A stretch of DNA of 64,000 nt from positions 25,648 through 89,647 of the forward strand of contig JABCPU010000280.1 of NCBI GenBank assembly GCA_016800925.1, read 5' to 3'. The DNA is from Suillus spraguei. Taxonomy: Eukaryota; Basidiomycota; Agaricomycetes; Boletales; Suillaceae. The translations under genes were made by a program, and so were the position numbers. This document shows positions 45,496-56,600 of this stretch, piece by piece (the stretch's first letter is position 1; each line of letters begins with the position of its first letter). Under the pieces are notes generated by a model, which saw only the letters and a list, made by a program, of their open reading frames with translations, was not told the DNA's origin and made no database searches.

Positions 45496-46868
45496 ATCCT
45501 TGTTGCTTGTGTATAGAACTACATGTGCTTCAGGTTCACACCAGTGGGATACAAATAACACTATAGACATACAACTATTATCACTTCTGACTGACTATTC
45601 TGAAGAACATGCAGACTGGGAACCACCTTCATTACAGTAAGCACAAGAAGTGCCACGGATGGATGAGATAACCGGAAGCAGTACATGTGCACTATCTAGC
45701 CCCATTACTGGGTGACTATCCTTAGGCTAAATAATGCGGAATATCTGATAACGGACTTTGAAACTCATTTGCAAAGATAATCTGTATAGAAAACTAAACC
45801 GTAACGCATGTGGAATAAAGCAACGTGTATTTTCCAAGTATTTTTTCAGTAAGAACTCAGATGGATCTACTACTACAGTATGCTCTGGTGAACGATGCAG
45901 AAGAGATGGCATTTCTCAATGACGAAGAAGATGCAAGAATGTTAGTAACCACGCTGGTTGCCGAGGCGATTCTCGAAGCTCTGAGTCATAGATAGCGAAA
46001 AAGACCCTGTGGTGGTTGCAGTAATACGTTAGCACACACATGTACATCAAAGCAATTAACAAGAAGAAAAAACTTCACTGAAGCTTGAAAGATGGATGGT
46101 GCTTGTTACTGGACAGATACAAGCAGATTGAGGTCGGCATTGCTCGACTCGTGGCCTGGCCGGTCGCAGTGATACGTGACTGCACATTTCTGCTGTTATA
46201 AATTTTAAAACTTCAGTAGTATTTTCACTAGAGAGCGTAGGTATCGGACCGCAGTTGAAATTCGTATGTTATGATGAGGCAACGCAAGGAACCTAAGTTG
46301 TAGATTAGTCAGCGGAGTTAGTGGCCCAAAATGGCCTAAAACAGATATAATCCGTCGGATTAATCTGTAAGGGGCCTCCCCAGGACCCTGGCTGCTCCCT
46401 GCAAATTTTCAAAATTTTCCTTGTGAGGCGCACCACTTTTGAGGCTTGTGGGGCGCACTTCGGACATGCTTGGTTCCCAAAACATACCAAAAAAGGAAAT
46501 TTTCCGCAAAACCTTGCGTGCTACTGGATTCTAGCTATGTACGCCCACGGTTCTGCTTCTTGCGAGGCCGTACGGTGAACTGCGATGCAATAATCTCGCG
46601 CATTGTCCCCATACCGGCTGTTTCTCATCTATAGAGAAAGATAAATATATGTTTTACAGCATTTTGTGGAATAAAAACTTGCCTATCAAAAGCCCACGGT
46701 TTCAGAGCGTGATATCGGCCATCTGAGACGCTCAGCGCGGATGTTCCGAGATTGTAGACGAGTTCTTTGATACTGGCAAGTGTCCATAAATGCCCTGTGG
46801 ACTTGCTGTAGTGCCAAAATGAGTTTTCACTTTCTTCAGGGTGCGTCTTAGAAGTTCGAGAATTTAAA
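45496..46868. other. Gene-poor interval, no gene supported
   Basis: AT-rich 3' flank of the F-box gene with only short open frames. At 46333-46420 the sequence has a short palindrome (TAATCCGTCGGATTA near 46349) amid A/T-rich text that resembles repeat debris, but I cannot assign a family. Confidence 0.35.
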
Positions 46869-46972
46869 TCAATACAAGCAAGCAGGAAAAATGCGCCACT
46901 TACCTGAATGAAAACCCGTAATCCTTGATTGGGGAGCCTTTTGACTGTGATTGCCCAGTGAGTGATGACCCC

Positions 46973-47419
46973 TCACCAGAGCTCGAGTGCTGTATGCATT
47001 CGAGGAACCATTGCAGACAGACAGGATCCTTCCCCGACATCTTGCTCGACGTGGGCAAAGGTATTCAGAAAGTCGTGTATAAGGAGAAAGTCTGCCTGAC
47101 TCGATTTTGAAGATAGTAGACCTCCTTCTTGCCCCCAACCGAAGATGGCATGAACGGGAGCATGAAGCTCCTCCCACTGGTCTGCGAAATGCTGGAGTGT
47201 CAGGTGCTTAACTCCGAGGATACTCTCAGATGCTGGTCCTTGATTGCTGACTGTCAGAGCAGCTTTTTTCAGCTCGTCTAGGATGTTTTGCCAGGTCATA
47301 GCACAGACTTCACAAGGGTGGGGGGTTGGATGATACAAAAAACGGTTTGATTCTGGTTCTACTACCACAACTAGTGGTACCAAATGTTCCGCATAAGTAT
47401 ACCATATGTCAGTAAACAT
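46973..47419 (-). CDS. Hypothetical protein, 5' exon
   Basis: Open frame from a true ATG at 47419 (MFTDIWYTYAEHLVPLVVVV) containing LTLQHFADQWEELHAPVHAI and FGWGQEGGLLSSKSSQADFL. It can end at 46973 after ALELW. Alternatively it continues through a GTGAGG...ATCAAG intron into a short exon (ITGFHS, then a GTAAGT donor near 46903). Codon use looks genuine, but I recognise no domain. The 3' end is unresolved. Confidence 0.35.
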   Translation of the reverse strand: MFTDIWYTYAEHLVPLVVVVEPESNRFLYHPTPHPCEVCAMTWQNILDELKKAALTVSNQGPASESILGVKHLTLQHFADQWEELHAPVHAIFGWGQEGGLLSSKSSQADFLLIHDFLNTFAHVEQDVGEGSCLSAMVPRMHTALELW

Positions 47420-48029
47420 AGCTACATGGTGAATCCCTTCGTCAGTTGGTAGTCAACCAGTGCCTGTTTAGGGAAACCGGACACCTGTTTGAGCTTTGTC
47501 GTCGGATCCACGGCCTCTCGGGGCGCTACCGACGGACATAGGGTATGTGCTACAGGCTTCCGAGGCGCAACATTTAGGACCATAGGATGGGTGATTTCGA
47601 GGACGTATGAGGCGCTACCGGAGTATGGGGAGCAGCCGGGGTCCTGCCCCCCCTTACAGATTTAGAGTTTATAAGAGGGTAAGGAAATAATGTTTTGCAA
47701 ATTCTTCCCAAATGAACAGCGGCATCGCGGCACGACTTCCTTGAATGGTTTTTTTTCATTCTATTCTCGTTTATTCCGCATTATTTGAGCCTACGGATAG
47801 TACTGCTCAATTTTCCCGTCCTTCCTTCTAAACTCAGTCCGAACCACATGATACTACCAATTCCTGCGTCAGCAGGTTAGGTCTATTCATATCATTGGTT
47901 AGATCCCATGTGCACGATACTAGATATGCCCATGTGACGCCCATTTGAATATCTAGTCGTCCGAGTCCATTCATCACATAAACCCACTCTCTTCCAGGTG
48001 TCTACACTGACCTTCTATCATTCGTCACA
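47420..48029. other. Intergenic: promoter region of the first aldo-keto reductase
   Basis: The part from about 47860 on (GGTCTATTCATATC..., CATAAACC...) is paralleled by 49570-49690 upstream of the second reductase, so the promoter was duplicated with the gene. Nothing else is recognised. Confidence 0.5.
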
Positions 48030-49366
48030 ATGCCTTGGGAGTCGATTAAGCTGAATTCTGGTCGGTGTTTGTTTCATCGCCTCCGAGAATTGACTCTGAC
48101 AAGGTGGCCCATGTCAGGATATTACATTCCAAGTATCGGTTTCGGTACTTGGACACTAGGCAATGGCCAAGGACCTATCGACCAGGTTGAACAAGCTCTG
48201 GAAAATGGGTACAACCATATCGGCGAGTCCAGGCACATTACAGCTGCATCTCATGTTGACGTCAATCCTATCACATAGACACTGCGCAATCCTACAGGAA
48301 TGAAGGAGAAACTGGCGTTGCTTTGAAAGAAAGCGCACTTTCTCGCTCGGATGTCTTTGTGACTACCAAGTACTCTGGTACAAACGGTCTCGACATTCCA
48401 ACTTCCATCAAGAACAGTGTCAACAGCGTATGTTTTGTCTTAGTATGGAGATAGTGCTCTCACGATAGTTACTGCTAAACAGCTTGGGTTATCGTATGTC
48501 GACCTCTATCTGGTCCATTCCCCGCGCCTGGCAGTACCTGACATCCCCACATGTTGGGCGCAAATGGAAAAGGTCAAGGAAGACGGACTTGCCAAGTGAA
48601 TGGTTTGCGAGATGGTGCTGTATCAAACCCTGACTTGAGACCACAGGAGCATTGGTGTCAGCAACTTTGACGTCCAAGACTTGGAGACTTTACTGGCATC
48701 TGCGAAAGTCAAGCCTGCGGTGAACCAGGTGTGTAATATTGAATTGTTCGAGACTCTTCTTCACAACTTGGCGTAGATTCTCCTTCATCCATACGTCTAT
48801 CGGCAACAGAAACCTATCCTTGAGTATGCTGCGGAGAATGGAATCGTCATCGAGGCCTACAGCGCGTTGATGTTAGTTTAACTTCTGATTCTCTGATGCA
48901 TTGTTTGTGCTGATTACTGTCCCTAGCCCCATCACAAAGTCACCCGGCGGCCCTTTGGACAAACCATTGAACGAACTTGCTGTCAAGTATGGTGCAACGA
49001 CCGAGCAAATCCTTTTGGCATGGACCAAAGCCAAGGGGGCCGTCGTCGTCACGTGGGTCTATGTGTAGTATCTTTGGGTTTTCATTGATAAAAGCCTATC
49101 TAGCACAAGTTCAAAGAAGACGCGCCTGCAAGGCTACCTCGCGGCAGGTGATATAAGTGGGTTCAACTGGTTCAGCTGTTTTATCTAGTTCTGAATAGTT
49201 TGCTTTAGCTTTGTCTGCCGAGGATATTGCTGCTATCGACGCTGCGGGCGCTTTGGGCGAGAAGAAATTAAATATAAAGACTATGTTGAAAAGGGTTGCC
49301 GTAGGTGCCATTGCGTGTACCGCAGTCTTTGGTGCATGCAACCTCCTCGGCATTAGCATGTTGTAA
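48030..49366 (+). CDS. Aldo-keto reductase, copy 1, with hydrophobic C-terminal tail
   Basis: NADPH-dependent oxidoreductase of the AKR superfamily; the substrate is unknown. It starts MPWESIKLNSG, and an intron then leads to YYIPSIGFGTWTLGNGQGPI. The catalytic tetrad is visible: Asp and Tyr in DTAQSYRNEGET, Lys in VFVTTKYSG, and His in DLYLVHSPRL. NADPH-site text appears as KSIGVSNFDVQDLETLLASA and VVVTTSSKKTRLQGYLAAGD. The second intron starts with GC (GCGAGT...CATAG) where copy 2 has GTAAGT. After ALGEKKLN a membrane-like tail follows (KRVAVGAIACTAVFGACNLL), with the stop at 49364-49366. All exons join in phase. It is a direct tandem duplicate of 49725-50989. Confidence 0.85.
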
Positions 49367-49724
49367 AGTGGTCGCTAGCCTTTGAAAATGCTCAAATGTC
49401 TCTATTACTTGTTCATCGTTGATTCGTTCCGTCAATCCAGCAATGTGTGCCATGCTACATAACTACTGAAATAGAACCGTTCTCAGTAGTTTCCCCATTC
49501 TTACCTCTGAACCATGCTTTTTCACTGTTATTTACTCTTGATAGATAAGCCCCATGATCCGCCAATTCATATCAGAGCAGGCTGGGTCTATTCATATCGC
49601 TAGACCTCATGTGCATGATAGATATGTGCTCTGGGATACGAAGTTGGATAGTCAGGTGTTCGTTCACTACATAAACCTGACCTCTTTTCCAGTCCCTTAA
49701 AGTAACCCTCTATCATTCGTCACA
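49367..49724. other. Spacer between the tandem aldo-keto reductases
   Basis: 3' flank of copy 1 followed by a duplicated upstream region from about 49570. No separate gene. Confidence 0.6.
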
Positions 49725-50989
49725 ATGCCTTGGGAGCCGATCAAGCTGAATTCTGGTCAGTATTTCTTTTGTCGCCTCCAAACCGGTACTGACCAGGGGG
49801 TTGATATGTTAGGACACTACATTCCAAGCATCGGATTCGGTACTTGGAAGACAGGTAATGGCCAAGGACCTATCAACCAGGTTAAACAAGCTCTGGGAAA
49901 TGGATTCAGCCACATTGGTAAGTCCTCAATCCCTAGGTATCTGAGTCACAACTTTCGACGAGATTAATCCCATTGCACAGACACAGCGCAGGCCTACAAG
50001 AACGAAAAAGAAACAGGTATTGCTTTGGAAGAGATCGGACTTTCTCGTTCAGATGTCTTTGTGACGACCAAGTACTCTGGTACAAACGGTCTTGATATCC
50101 CGACTTCCATCAGGAACAGTTTGAATAGCGTATGTTCTGTCCTAGCTTGCGGCCAGTGCTTTCGTGACATTTGCTGCTACATAGCTTGGGGTATCGGACG
50201 TTGACCTCTATCTAGTCCACGCCCCGCGCCTGGCAGTACCTGACATCCCAACATGTTGGGCGCAAATGGAAAAGGTCGTGGAAGATGGATTTGCCAAGTA
50301 AATGATTTGCGAGATAGTACTGTATGAAAACCTGACTTGAGACCACAGGAGCATTGGTGTCAGCAACTTTGGCGTTCAAGACCTGGAAACTTTACTGGCA
50401 TCTGCGAAAATCAAGCCTGCAGTCAACCAAGTGTGTAGCATCGAATGATTCAAAGCTAAATATGACAATTTGGCGCAGATTCTCCTTCATCCATACGTCT
50501 ATCGGCGACAGAAACCTATCCTTAAGTATGCTGCGAAGAAAGACATTATTATCGAGGCCTACAGTGCGCTGATGTTAGTTAACTTCACACTCCCAAACAC
50601 ATGTGTTCGTACTGATTGTCATCCCTAGTCCCATTACACAGTTACCCGGCGGTCCTTTGGACAAACCGTTGAACGAAATTGCCGCCAAGTTCGGTGCAAC
50701 GACCGAGCAAATCCTTATGGCGTGGACCAAAGCCAAGGGGGCTGTCGTTGTCACGTAAGTCCATGCGTAGTATCTTACAAATTTCCCATTGACAGTATCC
50801 CGTCCAGATCAAGTTCCAAGAAGGAGCGCCTGCAAGGTTACATCGCGGCAGGTGATATAAGTGGGTTTCGCCGAATCTAACGTTTGAAGTAGTTCTGAAT
50901 GATATGCTTTAGTTTTGTCTCCGGATGATATTGCTACCATCGACGCTGCGGGTGCTCTGGGCGAGGAAAAGCCAGTGGAATCGCAGTGA
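49725..50989 (+). CDS. Aldo-keto reductase, copy 2
   Basis: Close paralogue of the preceding gene with the same intron positions. It starts MPWEPIKLNSG and continues HYIPSIGFGTWKTGNGQGP, then DTAQAYKNEKETGIAL (catalytic Asp and Tyr), VFVTTKYSG (Lys), DLYLVHAPRL (His) and SIGVSNFGVQDLETLLASAK. It ends AGALGEEKPVESQ at the TGA at 50987-50989. It therefore lacks the hydrophobic tail of copy 1. All introns have GT donors. The gene appears intact, and the different C-termini suggest different localisation. Confidence 0.88.
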
Positions 50990-51370
50990 TTGGGCAAGCG
51001 GAGTCCCGGAGTCCCCTGGCTCCATGCCTGGGGAACGAGGATAGGTTTTATAGCGAACCGAGACACAGAGATAGTACATGACACGGCAGCAAAAGGCAAA
51101 GTAGATGCGAAACTCGATAATGTGTGCTTTGGATGAGCGATGAAACTAGAAGTAGTGAAAAAAAACATGAGTGACACAAGCACGTACGCAAGGCCTGAGG
51201 GCTACAAGTTTTTTTTGGAAATATAAGGTGTTGTCATGGACTTGGCGCTAGTGAGCAGAAGTCGTCGATACTAAGTTAAGACAGAGTTGGAGGATAAACA
51301 GCCAGTGCAGCTGGTCTGTGAGGAACCCACGTTTGCTGTGATGAAGCAGAGCCGTCAACGTAAGCAGGTA
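50990..51370. other. Intergenic, no gene seen
   Basis: 3' flank of the second aldo-keto reductase and 5' flank of the tRNA gene. I recognise no feature. Confidence 0.5.
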
Positions 51371-51460
51371 GGCACTATGGCCGAGTGGTTAAGGCGAGAG
51401 ATTCGAATGCGTGATATCTCTTACGGTTTCCGTGCGCAGGTTCAAATCCTGCTGGTGTCG
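51371..51460 (+). tRNA. tRNA-Ser (CGA) with an 8-nt intron
   Basis: A 90-nt gene folding as a type II tRNA. Acceptor GGCACTA pairs with TGGTGTC with two G-U pairs, and the discriminator is G. The A-box is GGCCGAGTGGTTAAGGC, and the B-box and T-arm are GCAGGTTCAAATCCTGC. The anticodon stem AGAGA (51397-51401) pairs with TCTCT (51417-51421). The loop has CGA at 51404-51406, and 51408-51415 is the intron between positions 37 and 38. The variable arm is ACGG-TTT-CCGT. A T-run terminator follows at 51461-51464. Confidence 0.95.
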
Positions 51461-51464
51461 TTTT
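51461..51464 (+). terminator. RNA polymerase III terminator of the tRNA gene
   Basis: TTTT begins directly after the discriminator base. Confidence 0.8.
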
Positions 51465-51526
51465 ATATATAAACTTTTTCTCCAGCTCAAACTAATTATC
51501 TAGTTGAATGGTAAGCAACGATTTGG

Positions 51527-51805
51527 TTAAATAGTTTCTCCCTCGTTCCTAGTCCGAGCCTCTCTTGTCTGAGACTCAGTGAAAAATGCAAAAGCACTAA
51601 ACAAACATTGTCGTCGCTGAGTCCTCTTTTCCTTTTTAGATGCAAGCATATTCACAACATTGGCGGTGCCGAACGCGCCCACCGCTAAAGCGCTCATCAT
51701 GCCAACGAAACTGCCACTCCACAACTTGACGGGGCTGGCACCATTAAAGTTGATATACGTGAGCGTCGGTGTACTGTCTGCGGCCAAAGCTGCACGTTCC
51801 TGCAT
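51527..51805 (-). CDS. Small putative single-pass membrane protein (92 aa)
   Basis: Open frame from ATG 51805 (MQERAALAADSTPTLTYINF), followed by a hydrophobic segment (FVGMMSALAVGAFGTANVVN) and a basic tail (ASKKEKRTQRRQ) that would face the cytosol. I recognise no family. The composition is protein-like, but there is no second line of evidence. The 3' part after KRTQ may be spliced differently. Confidence 0.35.
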   Translation of the reverse strand: MQERAALAADSTPTLTYINFNGASPVKLWSGSFVGMMSALAVGAFGTANVVNMLASKKEKRTQRRQCLFSAFAFFTESQTREARTRNEGETI

Positions 51806-52202
51806 TTCATTATTGACATGTCATTGTAATGTTCATGTTATTGATCACAGAATACATGGACCCAATCTCGACCCTACCGAGGCATCAATCGAGTATCACA
51901 GCCTTTCACTGCACAAGAACTTTCAGGTCCAAGGTCTTGCGATCTCTCGCCTTACAGCTCGCTATAGACGAGTATAAAGAGTCCACAAATAATGTCTATA
52001 ATGCGTCTTGAAGCTCGTGCTCTCCAAGGTCTGAACGAACAACAACAGTGACAAGATTGATCTCGCAGATGACTCTGTCAACCATTCAAGTCAGCCATCC
52101 TTTGAAGATATATTGCAGGGTATATTTGTTGGTGGGACAGACATGCAGGCGATCGTCCTGTCCCCTCAATACCAAAGCCCGTCTTACTCCTACCCTGAGC
52201 AT

Positions 52203-52428
52203 GGCATGGTCAAACCCGCGTATATGCATTCAAACTAGACTCCAAAACATGCATTAGTAACTACAAATTAATGATACCATTGATAGCGAGTCTCAAAGAT
52301 TCACGAGGCCTACTCAACAGTTGGAGATTGTGGATGTTCGAGACTCGCTGATGCGTATCATTAATTTGTAGTTACTAATACATGTTTGTAGTCTAGTTTG
52401 AATGCATATACGTGGGTTTGCCCATGCC
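52203..52428. repeat. Long inverted repeat 1 (about 90-bp arms)
   Basis: The arm at 52203-52294 and the arm at 52340-52428 are reverse complements at roughly nine positions in ten. Shared blocks include CATTAATTTGTAGTTACTAA and GTCTAGTTTGAATGCATATA. The loop is 45 bp. Transcribed, it would give a hairpin with about 90 pairs. Confidence 0.9.
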
Positions 52429-52484
52429 AATCCCTATTTGCGCATGAGCAGCACGATACGCAGACTTGGGTTGGCCCCATAGTT

Positions 52485-52682
52485 GCAATTTTTCTCTGTC
52501 GGCGAAAACACCAGATTAAGGTGTTGAGTCCTACTAGGTACGGCGGAGTGATAAGAAGCAGGACTTACAGTGGTTGTGCTTGGTTAAGAATAAGGAATGC
52601 ACGAGTGCGAAGGAAGGTTTATGTAAGTACTAGTAGGACTCAACACCTTAATCTGGTGTTTTCGCCGACAGAGAAAAATTGC
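52485..52682. repeat. Long inverted repeat 2 (53-bp perfect arms)
   Basis: 52485-52537 is the exact reverse complement of 52630-52682 over 53 bp (outer end GCAATTTTTCTCTGTCGGCG). The spacer is 92 bp. Perfect identity suggests recent origin or ongoing correction. Confidence 0.93.
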
Positions 52683-52759
52683 ACAACCACCCACCACTAC
52701 AGCACAACGGCTCTCAACCATTCTTGCTGAAGGATGGACCCGGGTCGTCTACATCGAGC

Positions 52760-52783
52760 CCATCAAGTTAAGCAACTTGATGG
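52760..52783. repeat. Short perfect hairpin
   Basis: CCATCAAGTT, loop AAGC, then AACTTGATGG: a perfect 10-bp stem lying between long inverted repeats 2 and 3. Confidence 0.9.
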
Positions 52784-52929
52784 ATGAACTCATCCAAGGC
52801 TTCATTGATTCATGGAATGCTACCACGAGATCCTGCTACAAACCTATACGGACTATTGTCGTTACGTGAGTTATTCCCATTGACATGAGAAATGATGCTG
52901 AAGCCTTCAATTCAGATGGCCGTATCAAT

Positions 52930-53010
52930 ATACGTGGATTCCTAATGATTGCGTCTTGATCCGCATGTGGCGGGGGAGGATCAAGACACACTCATTAGGA
53001 ATACACGTAT
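52930..53010. repeat. Long inverted repeat 3 (33-bp arms)
   Basis: 52930-52962 and 52978-53010 are reverse complements at 30 of 33 positions (block CACTCATTAGGAATACACG on the right arm). The loop is only 15 bp. Confidence 0.9.
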
Positions 53011-53186
53011 ATCCGGCTGGCGTGGACATCAGAACAGACCGCTTTGGTTCTTGGAGCCGTCTCTCAGATCGCACGTCAGATCGTCGCCGCAGGTCAGATC
53101 ATAGCTTCAAGTTTACGCGAAGTGAAGAGTCTTGTATCGTACAAGCGTTGGCGAATCCGAGGTAGTTGGGGGTTGTGAAAAGCCGT

Positions 53187-53205
53187 CACTTCGACGGCAA
53201 CACTA
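53187..53205. mobile_element. Solo hAT-like terminal fragment
   Basis: CACTTCGACGGCAACACTA closely matches the right terminus of the hAT-like element at 62235-63300 (CTTCGCGGCAACACTA). No matching left terminus TAGTGTTGCC was found upstream to 51,000, so only one end is recognised. Confidence 0.5.
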
Positions 53206-53641
53206 CTTTCAGTCAAACAGTAACATGGAAGATATGATTGACAAGGAAGTTAGTTCTATAGTACAGTGATATCGTCCCTTTATAGGGACCAGTAAGACGA
53301 GGTGTCCAATCAACGACGTAGTCTAGAATGATGTCCGACATCGCATGCAGCGTGCGTAAGCATGTTGCGTTAGCGTATACGTATGGTTAATTACATGGGC
53401 AATTAAATTTACTACCACCCTCCTTCACGAATCACGGCGCTCCGTTCCATATTCATCGACAGTAGTACTTAGCATCATGATCGTGCCAACCAAGTGCCAA
53501 CGCATACTATCTATTATAGCTGAGTCGAAAGCCAATTTCGGTCACTGACGGTGTTTCGGCGGCCCCTCACTCTTCCGAATTGTCATACTGGCTGAGCTTA
53601 TCGACCATCTTTTATTCCCTCTTGTGTGCCCCATCATTTTC

Positions 53642-56600
53642 ATGGAGTTCATCATTCGAAACGTAGACTTTGAAGTAACTGAATACGAGGTCACAAAAAA
53701 GATCGCAGAGGTTTTGCATGCGTGCCCCGGTCCATTTGTGTCGGATGCCGACGCGCAGCAGCGTCTCATTAACTTTAGTGTCACGCTCGAAAAGAACGAG
53801 TGCGGAGGCGTTCGCAACAAAGGCTTCGGGTCGCTTAGACTACCCTCTATGGACGTAGGGCTGAAATTCCGTCGGCTTGTTGACGGCGAAGATGGTATCA
53901 CCATCAAAGTCGGCAAAAAGCGTCTGAAATTCATCCCTGCAAACAAGCACATCCCAAACAGCGCACTAGTCACCCTTGCAAAGGCCCCCTATGTAGACCC
54001 CGATATCGCTCAGAAACGGCGAGAGAAGATCGATGCGTTAAGTTCAGCCTTTCGAATTGCTAAAGTGCAAATCGGTATTCATATCGCAAAGCTTTTGCCT
54101 GCCGAACTTACTACTTCCTAGGCACATTCTATCGCCCACAAGATACTAGACCATCAGATCCACGTGCCTTCAGTGTGGAATGGCAGTTTGATCTTCTCGA
54201 CGGACTTGGGTGGTTGAACTTCGAATACGAGCACAAACTGATCCGTGCAAAGGTTTGACATATGTTTCATTCTGAATAAAAATACACACCCCATATTGAT
54301 CCTATAATTGTCTAGGTCGGCGACCCGGCGCGAGGACAATTGTTATACAGCCTGATCGTTACCTTCATCAATATCAACAAAATGGCTGTGGGCTATGATT
54401 TCGGTAATCAATGTAAGGCACGGTGCCTATAACTTGAAGATCTCAATGTAAAATCTCCTTAGACATATGCTTCGATCTATTCACACCACCGATCATCGAA
54501 AGAGAAGACTTCAACAGAACCCTTACCGGAACAAAGGCCGATACGAGGAATTATCGCGAACGCGTTGGTGCTATACATCAAGGGCATGAGCAAATTGCTC
54601 CATACGCTCACCAGATACGCATCATCCTCTCCGAACCAGGAGATCTAGATAAGTTCAAGCAGTTCTGTAAAATCGCAGAGCTTCGTCCTCCCTATCAAGT
54701 TCACATCGAAGCCCTCTGTCAGGAATTTTTCACGAGCAAAAGACTGGCTTGGGTGCAAAGATGGTTGAGATCATTAAGTTCAGACTGGCCTGTAGCGTTT
54801 CAGATAGAGGCCCTTCTCCGAAATGGTGTTGCAAATACAAAGGAACTCGAGGATTTGCGCCCGAGGATTGAAGAACTGATTCGCTGCAACCGACCATTCG
54901 CCGCAGCCATCATGCGATACTTTGTGATAAGAGCTGCGGCTCGTCCTCCTGGTCAAACAATCCACAAGTGCTTCGAATTGGTGGTACAGAAGAAGCTCGG
55001 GAATGTCCGTCCCGAGGCGCCTGCTGGCCGCTTTTATTGCCATCGTGTTACAGTCACTCCGACTCGGCTCATTCTCGAAGGGCCCAACATACTGCAATCG
55101 AACCGCGTTATTCGCGAGTACGAAGGCTATGAACGCAACTTCATTCGAGTGGACTTTCGTGACGAGGATCGTCTCCAGTATCGCTGGGATAGGGAGGTAG
55201 ATGGAGCGAGCTTCGTCAGGCACCGTGTCGGGGGTTTGCTGAAACATGGTTTTGAACTTGCGGGCAAACATTTCGATTTCTTAGCGTACTCTTCCTCTGC
55301 ACTGAAGGAGCATGCTGTTTGGTTCGTTAGCTCCTTCCAGCACCACACCAAAGGACTGGTCAACGCGCACACGATAAGAGGTAGCTTGGGAGACTTCAGC
55401 GGATGCATTTATTCCCCTTCGAAGTATGCCGCCCGGATGGCTGTAAGTCAGCTTCTTCTGCCGATATTTCCTCTAAATAGCCCTTCAGCAAGCCTTTACG
55501 GCGACAGATCCATCGGTCAAGATCATCGGTCGCAGTGGTCGGAAATGCCTGATATCGTCGAAAATGGTGTTATGTTTTCTGACGGTGTCGGTACCGTCAG
55601 CCATGAACTCAGTGATCTCATCTGGGAAACTCTCTGCCACGCTCGACGAGATGGTGGTGCGCATGCAGTGAAACCTTCGGCTGTAAGTAGTTCCATGCTT
55701 GAAAATACTGTACTAAACGGGGCTATAGTACCAAATCAGATTCCTTGGCTTTAAGGGCGTCGTGGCTATTGACAAGCAACTCGAGGGGATCCAACTTTGC
55801 TTACGAGAAAGTATGAACAAGTTCAAGGATCATGGAGAAGAATACGCCATGATAGAAATTGCTCGTCCCGTCGTGAAACCTAATACTCCCCATCTTAACA
55901 GGTATTATCAAGTTCCTTATCATTTCAGTTTTATCGTGTGGATACTCAACGGACTCGCACAGACCTTTGATCACAGTTCTAGAAGACCGAGGTGCCTCAA
56001 AAGATACCTTTATGGAATTACAGCGAAAGGTTGTCGCAGAGGCGCGCACCGCTCATGACTCAGTTGAACTTTTTGCGGCACTCTTAGAAAGTCATGGATT
56101 GTCTCGGTCCTTCCGACTGTCATCGACGTTACGCAGACTTAACACCCTCGGTCTGGAGTTGAACCCTACAAATCCTCAGAAGAACATCGACACCCCCTTC
56201 CTGGCACAATTACGAGCCTGTGCATCAACCACGTACTACGAGCAGTTAAGCATGAGGCACGCATTCCAATCCCTAACAGCTACATGCTGATGGGTGTCAC
56301 TGATGAGGGACCTGCTTATGAGAAAAAGGTCACTTGAACGTCTTCAAGCTACCTCCTGGTAAGATATATGGTATGCCACTCATTTTTAACAGTTCGCTCT
56401 ACTTGTTCACCCACTGCGTTAGCGTGTATTCACAAGCCAGAAGATAGTGAGCCCATATGGCTTCATGGGCCATGCATGGTCTCGAGGAGTCCTGTCATAC
56501 ATCCAGGCGACGGTACGTTCCTTCTTGCGCTACACTTATCGCAAATTAACTCGGGTCTAGTCCAGCAGTCATATGCTATCGGAAAACCTCCAACTGATAA

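Larger units (their letters stand above)
51806..53641. other. Foldback-rich non-coding interval
   Basis: I support no gene. The interval contains three long inverted repeats (listed separately), a short perfect hairpin and a hAT-like terminal fragment, and ends at the start of the RdRP gene. 51806-52200 and 53206-53641 show nothing further. Confidence 0.6.

Noticed and set aside
46333..46420. Possible transposon end around the TAATCCGTCGGATTA palindrome
   Set aside because: No second end, target duplication or coding remnant was found to support an element.
54090..54121. Stop codon at 54,119 read as a further RdRP nonsense lesion
   Set aside because: It falls in an intron (GTATTC...CCTAG) whose removal joins KVQIG to TFYRPQD in phase.
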